Shown piece after piece: positions 36,515-44,889 of a stretch of 64,000 nt of DNA (positions are counted from its first letter, which is position 1; every line of letters starts with the position of its first letter). The stretch covers positions 124,001 through 188,000 of the forward strand of contig CAVPXF010000023.1 in NCBI GenBank assembly GCA_963709655.1. Reading direction: 5' to 3'. The stretch comes from Roseiarcus sp963709655. Its GTDB lineage: Bacteria; Pseudomonadota; Alphaproteobacteria; Rhizobiales; Beijerinckiaceae. A model generated the notes under the pieces. The model was not told where the DNA came from and made no database searches. It worked only from the letters and a program-made list of their open reading frames with translations. A program made the position numbers and the translations under genes.

Positions 36515-37234
36515 TCAGGCGCCGTCCGCCGCCGCAACGCGGCCGCCCTGCCCGCGAAAACCGGTCGCCAGCAGATAAAGCTCCGCGCTGTCGGCGCGGC
36601 TGGCCTTCGGCTTCACGTGGCGGATCACCGCGAACTCGCGCTTGAGGCGCGCGAGGAGTTCGCCCTCGGCGCCCCCCTGGAGCACCTTGGCGAGAAAGAA
36701 GCCGCCCGGCGCCAGCGCTTCGCAGGCGAAGTCGGCGGCCAGTTCGACGAGGCCGATGATGCGCAGTTGGTCGGTCTTGCGATGGCCGGTGGCGTTGGCC
36801 GCCATATCCGACAGGACCCCGTCGGCCGGACCGCCGAGCCATTCGCGCAGGCGCGCCGGCGCGTCGGCGTCGTGGAAATCCATCTTGCGGAACTCGACCC
36901 CTTCGACCGCGTCCATCTCCAGAAGGTCGATGGCGATCACCCGCCCCTTCCCCCCCTGCGATCCGGTCTTGGCGGCCGCGACCTGGCTCCAGCCGCCGGG
37001 CGCGGCGCCGAGATCGACGATCCGAAGACCGGGCTTGAGGAGCTTGTACTTCTCGTCGATCTCCAGAAGCTTGTAGGCCGCGCGCGAGCGGTAGCCCTCG
37101 CGCCGGGCCTGCGCCACATAGGGATCGTTGAGCTGGCGTTCGAGCCAAAGCGTCGAGGCGAGCGAGCGCTTGCGCGCCGTCTTGACGCGCGTCTTCAGCG
37201 CCCGGCCGCCCTCGCGGCCCGATCCGCCGGTCAT
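36515..37234 (-). CDS. rlmE: RlmE (FtsJ/RrmJ), 23S rRNA (uridine-2'-O)-methyltransferase
   Basis: The 239-residue protein methylates the 2'-O of U2552 in 23S rRNA. The SAM motif is RIVDLGAAPGGWSQVA, and the K-D-K-E catalytic set is visible as RSRAAYKLLEID (K), LSDMAANATGH (D), FLAKVLQGG (K) and PKASRADSAELYLLATGF (E). The first 30 residues are Lys/Arg-rich. Its ATG overlaps the stop of the Ppx/GppA gene (ATGA, 37231-37234), giving a coupled ppx-rlmE pair, a common alphaproteobacterial arrangement. Confidence 0.95.
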   Translation of the reverse strand: MTGGSGREGGRALKTRVKTARKRSLASTLWLERQLNDPYVAQARREGYRSRAAYKLLEIDEKYKLLKPGLRIVDLGAAPGGWSQVAAAKTGSQGGKGRVIAIDLLEMDAVEGVEFRKMDFHDADAPARLREWLGGPADGVLSDMAANATGHRKTDQLRIIGLVELAADFACEALAPGGFFLAKVLQGGAEGELLARLKREFAVIRHVKPKASRADSAELYLLATGFRGQGGRVAAADGA

Positions 37235-38295
37235 CGGCCGGGGCCGCGCCGGTGCGGACCGACGCGGTCTTCCCGCATCAATTGGCTCAAAATGCCTTCC
37301 CGCAGGCCCCGATCGGCGATCCGCAGCCGCTCGGCGGGGAACTCGATCCGGATCGCCTGGAGGATGGCGCAGCCGGCCAGCACCAGGTCCGCCCGCTCGT
37401 GGCCGATGCAGGCGTTGGCGGCGCGCTCGGCGTAGCTCATCGTCCGCAGCCGGTCGACCGCCACATCCACCTCCCGCCGGTCGAGCCAGAGACCGTCGAC
37501 GGCGCGCCGGTCGTAGCGCGGCAGGTTCAGATGCACCCCCGCGATCGTCGTCACGGTGCCCGAGGTGCCGAGGAGGTGAAACCGCGCGCAGCGCTTTTCC
37601 TCGGCGACCTTGTCGACAAACGGGATGAGCGCCTCCGTGACGTAGTCCGTCATGTCGGAAAAGGTCTTTTCGGTCACGTCGACGCCGCCGAAGTTTTCGG
37701 CGAGCGAGACCACGCCGAGACGCATCGATTCCCAGGCTCGCACGCGTCGCCGGCCGGTGCGCTCGTCGCCGCCGAGCCAGATGATTTCGGACGATCCGCC
37801 GCCGATGTCGAAGAGGACGATCGACTTCGCCTCGTGGTCGGCGAGATCGCCGACGCCGGCGGCGGCGAGATGGGCTTCCGTCTCCCGATCGACGATCTCG
37901 AGCGTCACGCCGAGTTGCTCGCGCACCTGATCGACGAAAGCGGGCCCATTGGCGGCGGAGCGGCAGGCCTCGGTCGCGATGGTGCGGGCGCGGGTGACGC
38001 CGCGCGCGGCCATCTTGTCGCGGCAGATGCGGAGCGCGCCGAGCGTCCGCTCGATCGCCTGTTCGCTCAGGCGCCCGGTCAGCGACAGCCCCTCGCCGAG
38101 CCGGACGATGCGCGAAAACGCGTCCACGACCCGAAAGCCGTCGGCGGTCGGCCGCGCGATCAGGAGACGGCAATTGTTGGTGCCGAGATCGAGCGCCGCA
38201 TAGGTCGCCGCCGCGTGTCCTGCATAAGGATTTCGCGTCACGGCGACCTGGGCGCCGACTCCGGCGGCCGGATTCGACGAAAAAACGCCAGACAA
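37231..38295 (-). CDS. Ppx/GppA-family phosphatase
   Basis: The 354-residue member of the Ppx/GppA family lacks the C-terminal HD-like domain of the longer enzyme at 8004-9518. Phosphate loops are AALDLGTNNCRLLIARP and IVLFDIGGGSSEIIWLG. It could hydrolyse polyphosphate or (p)ppGpp; sequence cannot decide which. The N-terminal 30 residues are non-conserved, and ATG 38295 may be upstream of the true start. It is coupled to rlmE by a 4-bp overlap. Confidence 0.9.
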   Translation of the reverse strand: MSGVFSSNPAAGVGAQVAVTRNPYAGHAAATYAALDLGTNNCRLLIARPTADGFRVVDAFSRIVRLGEGLSLTGRLSEQAIERTLGALRICRDKMAARGVTRARTIATEACRSAANGPAFVDQVREQLGVTLEIVDRETEAHLAAAGVGDLADHEAKSIVLFDIGGGSSEIIWLGGDERTGRRRVRAWESMRLGVVSLAENFGGVDVTEKTFSDMTDYVTEALIPFVDKVAEEKRCARFHLLGTSGTVTTIAGVHLNLPRYDRRAVDGLWLDRREVDVAVDRLRTMSYAERAANACIGHERADLVLAGCAILQAIRIEFPAERLRIADRGLREGILSQLMREDRVGPHRRGPGR

Positions 38296-38406
38296 AACCT
38301 AAAACCTCGGAGTGCGACGACGGTCAAAGCGCATCCGCCGGCTGTATTCGGCGCCGAATGTAACAAGGTTGCCGGGCAATGCAATCGGCGCGCAGCATTT
38401 GACCGG

Positions 38407-38868
38407 TCAGGACTTGAAAAATGCGTGCCGAACGCGATCACCGACCTTGACCCCGATGGCGGCCGCGACGCCTCCATTGACCTCGAGCACGGCGGCGCAG
38501 GGCGGCCCCGACGGAATGACGCTTTCCGACAACGGCTCGGCGTCGGCGACGACGTTCGTCACCACTCCCGCCCGGGACAGGAAGATCATGTCGAGCGGGA
38601 TGTAGGTGTTCTTCATCCAGAACGCGACCGGCGCATCGCTCGGGAACTCGAACAGCATGCCGTGGTCGGCGGGCATGTAGCGCCGGTTCATCAGGCCGCG
38701 CTCGCGGCTCGCGTCGTCGGCCGCGATCTCGACCTTGAAATCGTGAACCCCCGACGCGGTGACGATCTGCAGGGGCTCGAGACTTTGCGCCAGAGCCGGC
38801 GCGCGCGATCCGAGCGCCAGGACCAGGAGCGCGGATGCGGACAGCGACCGAAATCCAACGCAGCTCAT
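38407..38868 (-). CDS. Secreted DUF192 protein
   Basis: The 153-residue protein has a signal peptide (SASALLVLALGSRAPALA) and a DUF192 domain with DDASRERGLMNRRYMPADHGMLFEF, VAFWMKNTYIPLDMIFL and a C-terminal VKVGDRVRHAFF. DUF192 proteins are small periplasmic beta-fold proteins of unknown role. It lies 111 bp upstream of the Ppx/GppA gene and downstream of the double cold-shock protein on the same strand. Confidence 0.9.
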   Translation of the reverse strand: MSCVGFRSLSASALLVLALGSRAPALAQSLEPLQIVTASGVHDFKVEIAADDASRERGLMNRRYMPADHGMLFEFPSDAPVAFWMKNTYIPLDMIFLSRAGVVTNVVADAEPLSESVIPSGPPCAAVLEVNGGVAAAIGVKVGDRVRHAFFKS

Positions 38869-39010
38869 GACGCTTGCTCCAGAACGGCGACCAACGATTA
38901 GAGCGCGATGAAGCGGAATCGAGTCGCGACTTCAACATGCCCGACGGGCGAAAGACGACGAAAGAGTCTTCAAGGCGAAAGCGAGCGCGTCAAGCCAGCG
39001 AGCGACGGGT

Positions 39011-39595
39011 TCAGTTGGGCGCCACGATGCGGGAACCGTCCAGCGGCCGGACTTCCGCGGCGATCAGCCCCTTCGGGCCGGGGCCGAACCGAGCCAGCAT
39101 GCTGTCTCCGGGCTTCGGATCGACAAAGCCGTAACGCCGCAGCGTCTCCATATGCACGAAGATGTCCTCGGTGCCCTCGCCGCGCGTCAAAAAGCCGAAG
39201 CCGCGCGTACGGTTGAACCACTTCACGATCACGATCTCGAATCCGCCGACCGAACTCGCCTGCGCGCGCGTTCGAGCGGGCGGCGCCGGCGGCGCATAGC
39301 CGCCCTCCGGTTCCGTCACGGAAACGATCTTCAGCACCTGGAGACCGCGGTCGCGACGCTGCGCCTCCGCGACCACGCGCGCCCCCTCGCGAAGGCCGGC
39401 GAACCCGTCGCGCCGCAACACGGTCACATGGATCAAAACGTCCGCTTCGCCGCCGTCCGGCACGATGAAGCCGTATCCCTTGGCCGTATCGAACCACTTG
39501 ACGCGGCCGGCGACTTCCACGAGCGGCGCCACATTTTCGGCGCTCTCATGAGGGTCTGAAGCCGCCGCTTGCGGCCTGATGACGTCCTCGCCCAA
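39011..39595 (-). CDS. Protein with two cold-shock domains
   Basis: The 194-residue protein contains two CSDs. The first is at about residues 30-90 (GRVKWFDTAKGYGFIVPDGG, then DVLIHVTVLRRDG), and the second is at about 120-185 (VKWFNRTRGFGFLTRGEG, then DIFVHMETLRRYG). Each has RNP1-like (KGYGFI, RGFGFL) and RNP2-like (LIHV, IFVHM) motifs for single-stranded nucleic-acid binding. Two-CSD proteins are typical of alphaproteobacteria and act as RNA chaperones. The 236 bp upstream would hold its promoter and 5' leader, a usual site of cold-shock control. Confidence 0.93.
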   Translation of the reverse strand: MGEDVIRPQAAASDPHESAENVAPLVEVAGRVKWFDTAKGYGFIVPDGGEADVLIHVTVLRRDGFAGLREGARVVAEAQRRDRGLQVLKIVSVTEPEGGYAPPAPPARTRAQASSVGGFEIVIVKWFNRTRGFGFLTRGEGTEDIFVHMETLRRYGFVDPKPGDSMLARFGPGPKGLIAAEVRPLDGSRIVAPN

Positions 39596-39771
39596 TTCGG
39601 CCCCCTACTCAACGCGTGGCGGCTCACAGCCGCCGAAATCGAACCGATTGCGCCCTGCAACTCCGGCCGAGGCCGGTCATGCGACGGGATGATTCTTTCA
39701 ACCTAGGATAGCAAATCGATACGCGGTGAATACAGTGATCATGCGAAAGTTGAGCGAAGCTGTGGACAGGC

Positions 39772-39806
39772 AAAAAACCCGCCGGTCCTGGCCGACCGGC
39801 GGGTTT
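39772..39806 (-). terminator. Intrinsic terminator after rpoZ
   Basis: On the minus strand the 13-bp arms AAACCCGCCGGTC and GACCGGCGGGTTT (positions 39794-39806 and 39775-39787) enclose a 6-nt loop and are followed by a T-run. It starts 26 bp after the rpoZ stop and is a textbook rho-independent terminator. Confidence 0.9.
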
Positions 39807-39831
39807 GGTTAGAGCGCGGAGGCGAAGCGGC

Positions 39832-40227
39832 TTATTCGGCCTCTTCTTCGGGCTCGGGCGGCGGCGCGAGGCCTTCGAGGCCGCGCAGGAGATCTTCCTC
39901 CGTCATGCGGTCGAACTGCGGTTCCGCGCCAAGCTCGATCTGCGACTGGGCGTTCGGATTGACCATCAGCGGCGCCGCCTCGGCCTCCGGCTCGTCGACC
40001 TCGACATGCTTCTGCAGCGCATGAATGAGGTCCTCGCGAAGATCGCCCGGCGACAGCTTGCCGTCGCCGATCTCGCGCAGCGCGACGACCGGGTTCTTGT
40101 CGTTGTCGCGAGCGACGTTGATCGGGGCGCCGGAAGAGATGGCGCGCGCGCGATGGCTGGCCATGAGGACGAGATCGAAGCGATTGTCGATCTTCTCGAT
40201 GCAATCCTCGACGGTGACGCGAGCCAT
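39832..40227 (-). CDS. rpoZ: RpoZ, RNA polymerase omega subunit
   Basis: The 131-residue protein has the omega core MARVTVEDCIEKIDNRFDLVLMASHRARAISSGAPI and PVVALREIGDGKLSPGDLREDLI. This is followed by an acidic tail ending PPPEPEEEAE that is longer than in enterobacteria but usual in alphaproteobacteria. Omega helps beta' folding and forms part of the ppGpp site. The ATG at 40227 with GGAGTC before it was chosen over an upstream in-frame ATG that lies in noncoding-looking sequence. Confidence 0.95.
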   Translation of the reverse strand: MARVTVEDCIEKIDNRFDLVLMASHRARAISSGAPINVARDNDKNPVVALREIGDGKLSPGDLREDLIHALQKHVEVDEPEAEAAPLMVNPNAQSQIELGAEPQFDRMTEEDLLRGLEGLAPPPEPEEEAE

Positions 40228-40323
40228 GAAGACTCCTTTGGGAAAATGGCGATGAACGGGGAGCGAACCGGCCCTGTACACCGCAGGCGCGCGCAATGCA
40301 AGGTCACGCATAATTCAGAAAGC

Positions 40324-41502
40324 TCAGAGCGCGGCGCCCCACCCGGCGCGCATCCGCCCGATCGCGCCGGCAAAGGCCGCGCCAAAGCGCTCGACGTCGA
40401 TCTCGGAGGAGCCCCATCCGAGGCTCAGTCGGATGGCGCCCCTTGCCAGTCCCGGCGCGATCCCCATCGCCGCCAGGACGTGCGACGGCGTCACCTTGCC
40501 GGACGAGCAGGCCGCGCCCGAGCTGACCGCCACGCCGGCGAGATCGAGCGCAATCATCAGGGTCGCAGCCTGGACCCCCGGGGCCGCGAAGCACAAAGTG
40601 TTCGGCAGCCGCGGCGCGGCGGCGCTGAAGACGACCGCGTCCGGGACGGTCTCGCGAACACGCTCGGCCAGACGATCGCGCAGCGCCAGGAGACGGCGCC
40701 GCTCGGTAGGCGCCTCGTCGAGGGCGGCGCGAACCGCCGCGCCGAACCCGGCGATCGACGCCACGCTCTCCGTGCCCGCCCGAACGCCGCGTTCCTGCCC
40801 GCCGCCCCGAATCAGCGGCTCGCCGGCGCCGACCTCGGCGTTGGCGACGACGAGCGCGCCCGCGCCCTTCGGACCGCCGATCTTGTGGGACGAGAGCGCC
40901 AGCGAATCCGCGCCGAGCGTCGCCAGGCTGAAGTCCGACCGCCCGGCCAGCTGGACGGCGTCGCAAAAAACGAAGCCGCCCGCGGCGTGGACAAGGGCAG
41001 CCGCCTCGGCGACCGGCTGGATCGCGCCGGTCTCGTTGTTCGCCCCTTGCAGCGCGAGCAGCGGCCGGCCGGACCGCCGGCAGCTTTGCGCGAGCCAGTC
41101 GAGATCGATCCGGCCGTCGGCGACGAGCGGCGCGACCTCGACCGCGGCGGCGGGAAACCTGTGGCCCTGCAGGACGCAAGGGTGCTCCCCGGCCGAAACG
41201 ATCAGGCGATCGAGCGGCGGCTCGTTCGCCCTGACGCCGAAGCGCGGATTGAGGACCAGATTGACCGCCTCGGTCGCCCCCGACGCGAAGGTCACGCAAC
41301 GCGCGGGAACCCCCGCGAGACGGGCCACTTCGGCCCGGGCCCCCTCGACGATCCGCCGCGCCGCCCGTCCCTCCGCATGCACCGAGGACGGGTTGCCGAT
41401 CGTCTCCATCGCCGCGATGACCGCCGCACGCGCTTCGGGGCGAACGGGCGCCGTCGCGTTATAATCGAGATAGGTCCTCGTCCCGGGCTCCGCGGCGGCC
41501 AT
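40324..41502 (-). CDS. Cysteine desulfurase, NifS/IscS-like (class V aminotransferase)
   Basis: The 392-residue PLP enzyme has the group I layout: YLDYNATAPVRPEARAA, NPSSVHAEGRAARRIVE, the PLP lysine in LSSHKIGGPKGAGALV, the catalytic cysteine in SSGAACSSGKVTPSHVLAAMG and the ending IRLSLGWGSSEIDV. It differs from sufS at 2997-4241 by this longer active-site loop. No iscU or other Fe-S gene is adjacent, so it may supply sulfur for tRNA thiolation or another acceptor. It is divergent from the hydrolase gene at 41737. Confidence 0.9.
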   Translation of the reverse strand: MAAAEPGTRTYLDYNATAPVRPEARAAVIAAMETIGNPSSVHAEGRAARRIVEGARAEVARLAGVPARCVTFASGATEAVNLVLNPRFGVRANEPPLDRLIVSAGEHPCVLQGHRFPAAAVEVAPLVADGRIDLDWLAQSCRRSGRPLLALQGANNETGAIQPVAEAAALVHAAGGFVFCDAVQLAGRSDFSLATLGADSLALSSHKIGGPKGAGALVVANAEVGAGEPLIRGGGQERGVRAGTESVASIAGFGAAVRAALDEAPTERRRLLALRDRLAERVRETVPDAVVFSAAAPRLPNTLCFAAPGVQAATLMIALDLAGVAVSSGAACSSGKVTPSHVLAAMGIAPGLARGAIRLSLGWGSSEIDVERFGAAFAGAIGRMRAGWGAAL

Positions 41503-41736
41503 CCCGTCTCCGAGCTATACGATAAGCGGACGGCTCGACCGCCCTGACTTGGCGGTTTTTGCTTGCAATCTCTGGCGCCTTGCGTGCTATGAGGCTGCCT
41601 CCGAGCGAGCCTCCCGTCGACCGAGCCGAGACATAGGCGCGATGCGCCTGCGCCGCAAGCCGCATAAGTCCGCAGTCCGACGCGGGGCGCTCTGCGTCGG
41701 TTGTCGGGATCGGCCGACCGGATTGGTGGAGTGTGC

Positions 41737-42453
41737 ATGCCCGAGGTTTTCTTCAACGGTCCCGCCGGTCGGCTGGAAGGCCGTTTCCACCCCGCCAAGC
41801 AGCGGGGGGCGCCGATCGCGGTCGTTCTCCACCCGCATCCGCAGTTCGGCGGGACGATGAACAACCAGATCGTCTACAACACCTATTATAATTTCGCCGA
41901 CCGCGGTTTTTCCGTGCTGCGTTTCAACTTTCGCGGCGTGGGACGCTCGCAGGGCGCGTTCGACCACGGCCAGGGCGAACTTTCCGACGCCGCCTCCGCG
42001 CTCGACTGGGCCCAGGCGATCAGCCCCGAGGCCCGCGCCTGCTGGATCGCGGGCGTCTCGTTCGGTTCGTGGATCGGCATGCAGCTTTTGATGCGCCGGC
42101 CGGAGATCGAGGGGTTCATCTCCATCGCCCCGCCGGCCAACCGGTTCGACTTCAGCTTCCTCGCCCCCTGCCCGTCGTCGGGCCTCTTCGTGCACGGCGA
42201 CAAGGACCGCGTCGCGCCGCTCAAAGAGGTGCTGGCGCTGATCGAGAAGCTGAAGACGCAGAAGGGCATCGTCATCGAGCATGCGGTCATCCCCGAGGCC
42301 AACCACTTCTTCGAGGACTGCATCGACGATCTCCAGGCGGTCGTGGGCGCCTATCTCGACAAGCGGCTCGGCATGCCGCGGCACGCCCCTCCCCCCATCC
42401 GCAAGGAACGCATGAAGCCCGTCCCGCCACGCGACGGCGCCGAAACGGAATAG
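41737..42453 (+). CDS. Alpha/beta hydrolase
   Basis: The 238-residue protein matches the short alpha/beta hydrolase family conserved in proteobacteria: PIAVVLHPHPQFGGTMNNQIVYNTYYNFADRGFSVLRFNFRGVGRSQG, a nucleophile region GVSFGSWIGMQLL and HGDKDRVAPLKEV with the acid residue. EANHFFEDC carries the histidine. The serine sits in G-V-S-F-G. Substrate unknown. The ATG at 41737 was chosen over an in-frame start 12 codons earlier. rnd follows 7 bp later on the same strand. Confidence 0.88.
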   Translation: MPEVFFNGPAGRLEGRFHPAKQRGAPIAVVLHPHPQFGGTMNNQIVYNTYYNFADRGFSVLRFNFRGVGRSQGAFDHGQGELSDAASALDWAQAISPEARACWIAGVSFGSWIGMQLLMRRPEIEGFISIAPPANRFDFSFLAPCPSSGLFVHGDKDRVAPLKEVLALIEKLKTQKGIVIEHAVIPEANHFFEDCIDDLQAVVGAYLDKRLGMPRHAPPPIRKERMKPVPPRDGAETE

Positions 42454-42460
42454 GCGAAGC

Positions 42461-43639
42461 GTGTCGCTGATCACGACGAGCCAAGAGCTCGAAGCCGCCT
42501 GCCTGCGAATGGCGCGCCACCCGTTCGTGACGGTCGATACGGAATTCCTGCGCGAGACGACGTTCTGGCCGATCCTCTGCGTCGTGCAACTGGCGACCGA
42601 CGAGGAGGCGCTGGCGATCGACGCCCTCGCCGACGGCCTCGACCTCGAGCCCCTGCTCGGCCTGATGGCCGACGAGCGCGTGGTCAAGGTGTTTCACGCC
42701 GCCCGCCAGGATCTGGAGATCTTCTGGAAGCTGTCGGGCGTGCTGCCGACGCCGCTGTTCGACACGCAGGTGGCGGCGATGGTGTGCGGCTACGGCGACC
42801 AGGTCTCCTACAGCGAGCTGGTGCATTCGGTCTGCCACGTGGCGATCGACAAGTCGTCCCGCTTCACCGACTGGGCGCGCCGGCCGCTGGCCGAGGCGCA
42901 GATCGAGTACGCCATCGGCGACGTCACCCATCTTCGCGACGTCTACAAGGCGCTGACCAAACGGCTCGCGGCGACCGGCCGGCAATCCTGGCTCGAGGAC
43001 GAGATGAAGGCGCTGACCACGCCCGAGATCTACGAGCAGCATCCCGAGCGCGCTTGGGAGCGATACAAGAGCCGGGCCCGCAAGCCGCGCGACCTCGCCG
43101 TGCTGATGGAGCTCGCCGCCTGGCGGGAGCGGGAGGCGCAGGCGCGCGACGTGCCCCGCTCGCGGGTGCTCAAGGACGACGTGCTGATCGAACTCGCACT
43201 CGCCGCGCCCCGCAGCCTCGAGGCGCTCGGCAACCTGCGCGCCTTCCCGCGCGGCATGGAGCGGTCGCGCGCCGGCGGCGAGATCCTCGAGGCGATCGAG
43301 CGCGGCCTCGCGCGTGACCACAAGACGTTGCCCAAGGTCGAGCGCGAGCGGCGCAACGGCGCCAATGTCGCAGCGACGGTGGAACTGCTCAAGGTGCTCT
43401 TGAGGCAGGTGAGCGAGGAGAGCGGGGTGGCCGGCAAGCTGATCGCCACCGTCGACGACCTCGAGGCGATCGCCGGCAACGACAAGGCCGACGTGCCGGC
43501 GCTGGCGGGCTGGCGGCGGACGCTGTTCGGCCAGCGGGCGCTGGAATTGAAGCACGGCCGGCTGGCGCTGACCGTCGAGAACGGCAAGGTCGTCACGCTC
43601 GAATGGCGCGACGCCGAGGGTCCGCCGGCGCCGGCTTGA
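42461..43639 (+). CDS. rnd: Ribonuclease D
   Basis: The 392-residue 3'-5' exoribonuclease trims tRNA and other small RNA ends. The DEDDy motifs are VTVDTEFLRETTFWP (Exo I), VFHAARQDLEIFW (Exo II) and AIGDVTHLRDVYKAL (Exo III). The HRDC domain follows at about residues 210-290 (RDVPRSRVLKDDVLIELA). Translation starts with GTG at 42461. It shares orientation with the hydrolase upstream, and the next 540 bp hold no gene. Confidence 0.95.
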   Translation: MSLITTSQELEAACLRMARHPFVTVDTEFLRETTFWPILCVVQLATDEEALAIDALADGLDLEPLLGLMADERVVKVFHAARQDLEIFWKLSGVLPTPLFDTQVAAMVCGYGDQVSYSELVHSVCHVAIDKSSRFTDWARRPLAEAQIEYAIGDVTHLRDVYKALTKRLAATGRQSWLEDEMKALTTPEIYEQHPERAWERYKSRARKPRDLAVLMELAAWREREAQARDVPRSRVLKDDVLIELALAAPRSLEALGNLRAFPRGMERSRAGGEILEAIERGLARDHKTLPKVERERRNGANVAATVELLKVLLRQVSEESGVAGKLIATVDDLEAIAGNDKADVPALAGWRRTLFGQRALELKHGRLALTVENGKVVTLEWRDAEGPPAPA

Positions 43640-44127
43640 GCCGTGGCGCGGCTTCAGTCTGCAAAGCCAGTCGTCTCGGCCCGCTCGCGGCGCGCGACCC
43701 TTCTTATGATTTGGATTCCCTCAGTCTTACGCAGCTGTGCTGCGGGGCTCCGCGAATTCGGCCTTTTCGAGGGTTGGAATGATTTGGAATTCCTTGGATT
43801 CTCTCGTCCGAATCGGGACTTTTCAATGGGTTACGGGCGACCCGGGGCGGAAAAAAATTTTCGCGGGCGGCCTTTTGGCCGCACAGCTCTCCGCCCCGCG
43901 CCCTTGAGGCCGGCCCCCGAAGTCATCTGGCGTCGCATTGCATTGCGTCATCGTCAGAGACTAACCGACTTTCCGTTTTTCCGCAAGATTTTGCTATCGA
44001 CAGCCTGCCGTGGTCTGGCCGGTTCGGCCAGAGTCTGCGGTCATCGTGGCATCTTCCCGGAAGAGCATGCCAAGGGCTGTTCCCTAGGCAGCGCCGCAGG
44101 TTTTTACACATCAATCCAGAGAATGAC
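43640..44127. other. Intergenic stretch with a solo IS-end copy
   Basis: No gene is supported. A 26-bp sequence at 44049-44074 (containing CCCGGAAGAGCATGCCAAG) resembles the terminal inverted repeat of the IS element further right and has the same orientation as its left end, suggesting a decayed IS end. The rest, 43700-43990, is mixed-composition DNA with a repeated ATGATTTGGA motif. Confidence 0.5.
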
Positions 44128-44156
44128 TTGACGGCCTGCACCGTATGAGGTACGAT
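44128..44156 (+). promoter_or_regulatory. Promoter of the HigBA-like module
   Basis: TTGACG (44128-44133) and TACGAT (44151-44156) are spaced by 17 bp. TGCACC (44137-44142) inside the spacer and GGTGCA (44169-44174) just downstream form an inverted repeat flanking the -10 box, a good candidate antitoxin operator. Confidence 0.6.
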
Positions 44157-44178
44157 TTTACCTTGAAAGGTGCAATTT

Positions 44179-44527
44179 ATGGGGGACGGGCCGAAGAAAC
44201 TGCCGGTGATCTTTTACCGGACGCCGGGGGAGCGGAGCCGGTCAGGGACTGGCTTAATGGCCTGCCCCTAGAGGACCGCCGCATCCTTGGGCATGACATC
44301 GTGCCGTGGAATTCGGATGGCCGGTAGGCATGCCGCTCTGCCGGTCCCTTGGCGGCGGATTGTGGGAAGTCCGGAGCAACCTTCCCGGCCACCGCACGGC
44401 CCGCGTGATTTTCTGCACCGCGCAGGGCCGCATGGTGTTGCTGCATGGTTTTGTGAAACGGACGCAAAAGACCCCGCAGCCTGATTTGGAACTGGCCCAC
44501 AAACGGCAAAAGGAGATCGAGCAATGA
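44179..44527 (+). pseudogene. HigB-like toxin of the DUF891/Gp49 family (two 1-bp deletions; possibly intact)
   Basis: The joined product of about 117 residues reads MGDGPKKLPVIFYRTPG, then AEPVRDWLNGLPLEDRRILGHDI, then VEFGWPVGMPLCRSLGGGLWEVRSNLPGHRTARVIFC and MVLLHGFVKRTQKTP. This is the DUF891 RelE-like toxin pattern, with the C-terminal HGFVKRTQKTP basic motif. Frame breaks lie at a G-run (44226-44230, one G short) and at CC (44304-44305, one C short), both homopolymers. It overlaps the antitoxin by 4 bp. Restored, it would be a standard mRNA interferase. Confidence 0.75.
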
Positions 44528-44808
44528 CCACGAACCCGCACTTCGGTTCTTCCTTCGATGACTGGCTGAAAGAGCAAGGCATTTACGAGGAAGTGACCGC
44601 CGACGCCATCAAGCGCGTTCTCGCATGGCAGATCGAACAGGCGATGAAGGCGCAGAAAATCAGCAAGACCGAAATGGCCCGGCGCATGCACACCAGCCGC
44701 ACCCAGCTTGACCGGCTTCTGGACCCGAACAACGACAAGGTGCAACTCGACACCGTGCAGAGAGCCGCCACCGCTGTAGGACGGACGCTGAAATTCGAAC
44801 TGGCGTGA
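44524..44808 (+). CDS. XRE-family antitoxin (HigA-like)
   Basis: The 94-residue protein has a helix-turn-helix at about residues 40-75 (QAMKAQKISKTEMARRMHTSRTQLDRLLDP), and the ending VQRAATAVGRTLKFEL is typical of antitoxins paired with DUF891 toxins. Its ATG overlaps the toxin stop (ATGA, 44524-44527). It probably neutralises the toxin and represses the shared promoter at 44128-44156. Confidence 0.88.
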   Translation: MTTNPHFGSSFDDWLKEQGIYEEVTADAIKRVLAWQIEQAMKAQKISKTEMARRMHTSRTQLDRLLDPNNDKVQLDTVQRAATAVGRTLKFELA

Positions 44809-44889
44809 CCTTTCCGACCTCGACAGCGTCGAACGGCCGCGAGGTTTCGGGCGGGACGCCTGAAAACGCTGATTAAGGGGGTCGTCGCC

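Noticed and set aside
36515..38173. A 552-codon minus-strand frame joining rlmE to sequence upstream
   Set aside because: Upstream of the ATG at 37234 it is out of frame with the conserved Ppx/GppA gene and is Arg-rich noise.
43643..44131. A 162-codon plus-strand frame after rnd
   Set aside because: Composition is not protein-like and it runs through an IS-end copy and the toxin promoter.
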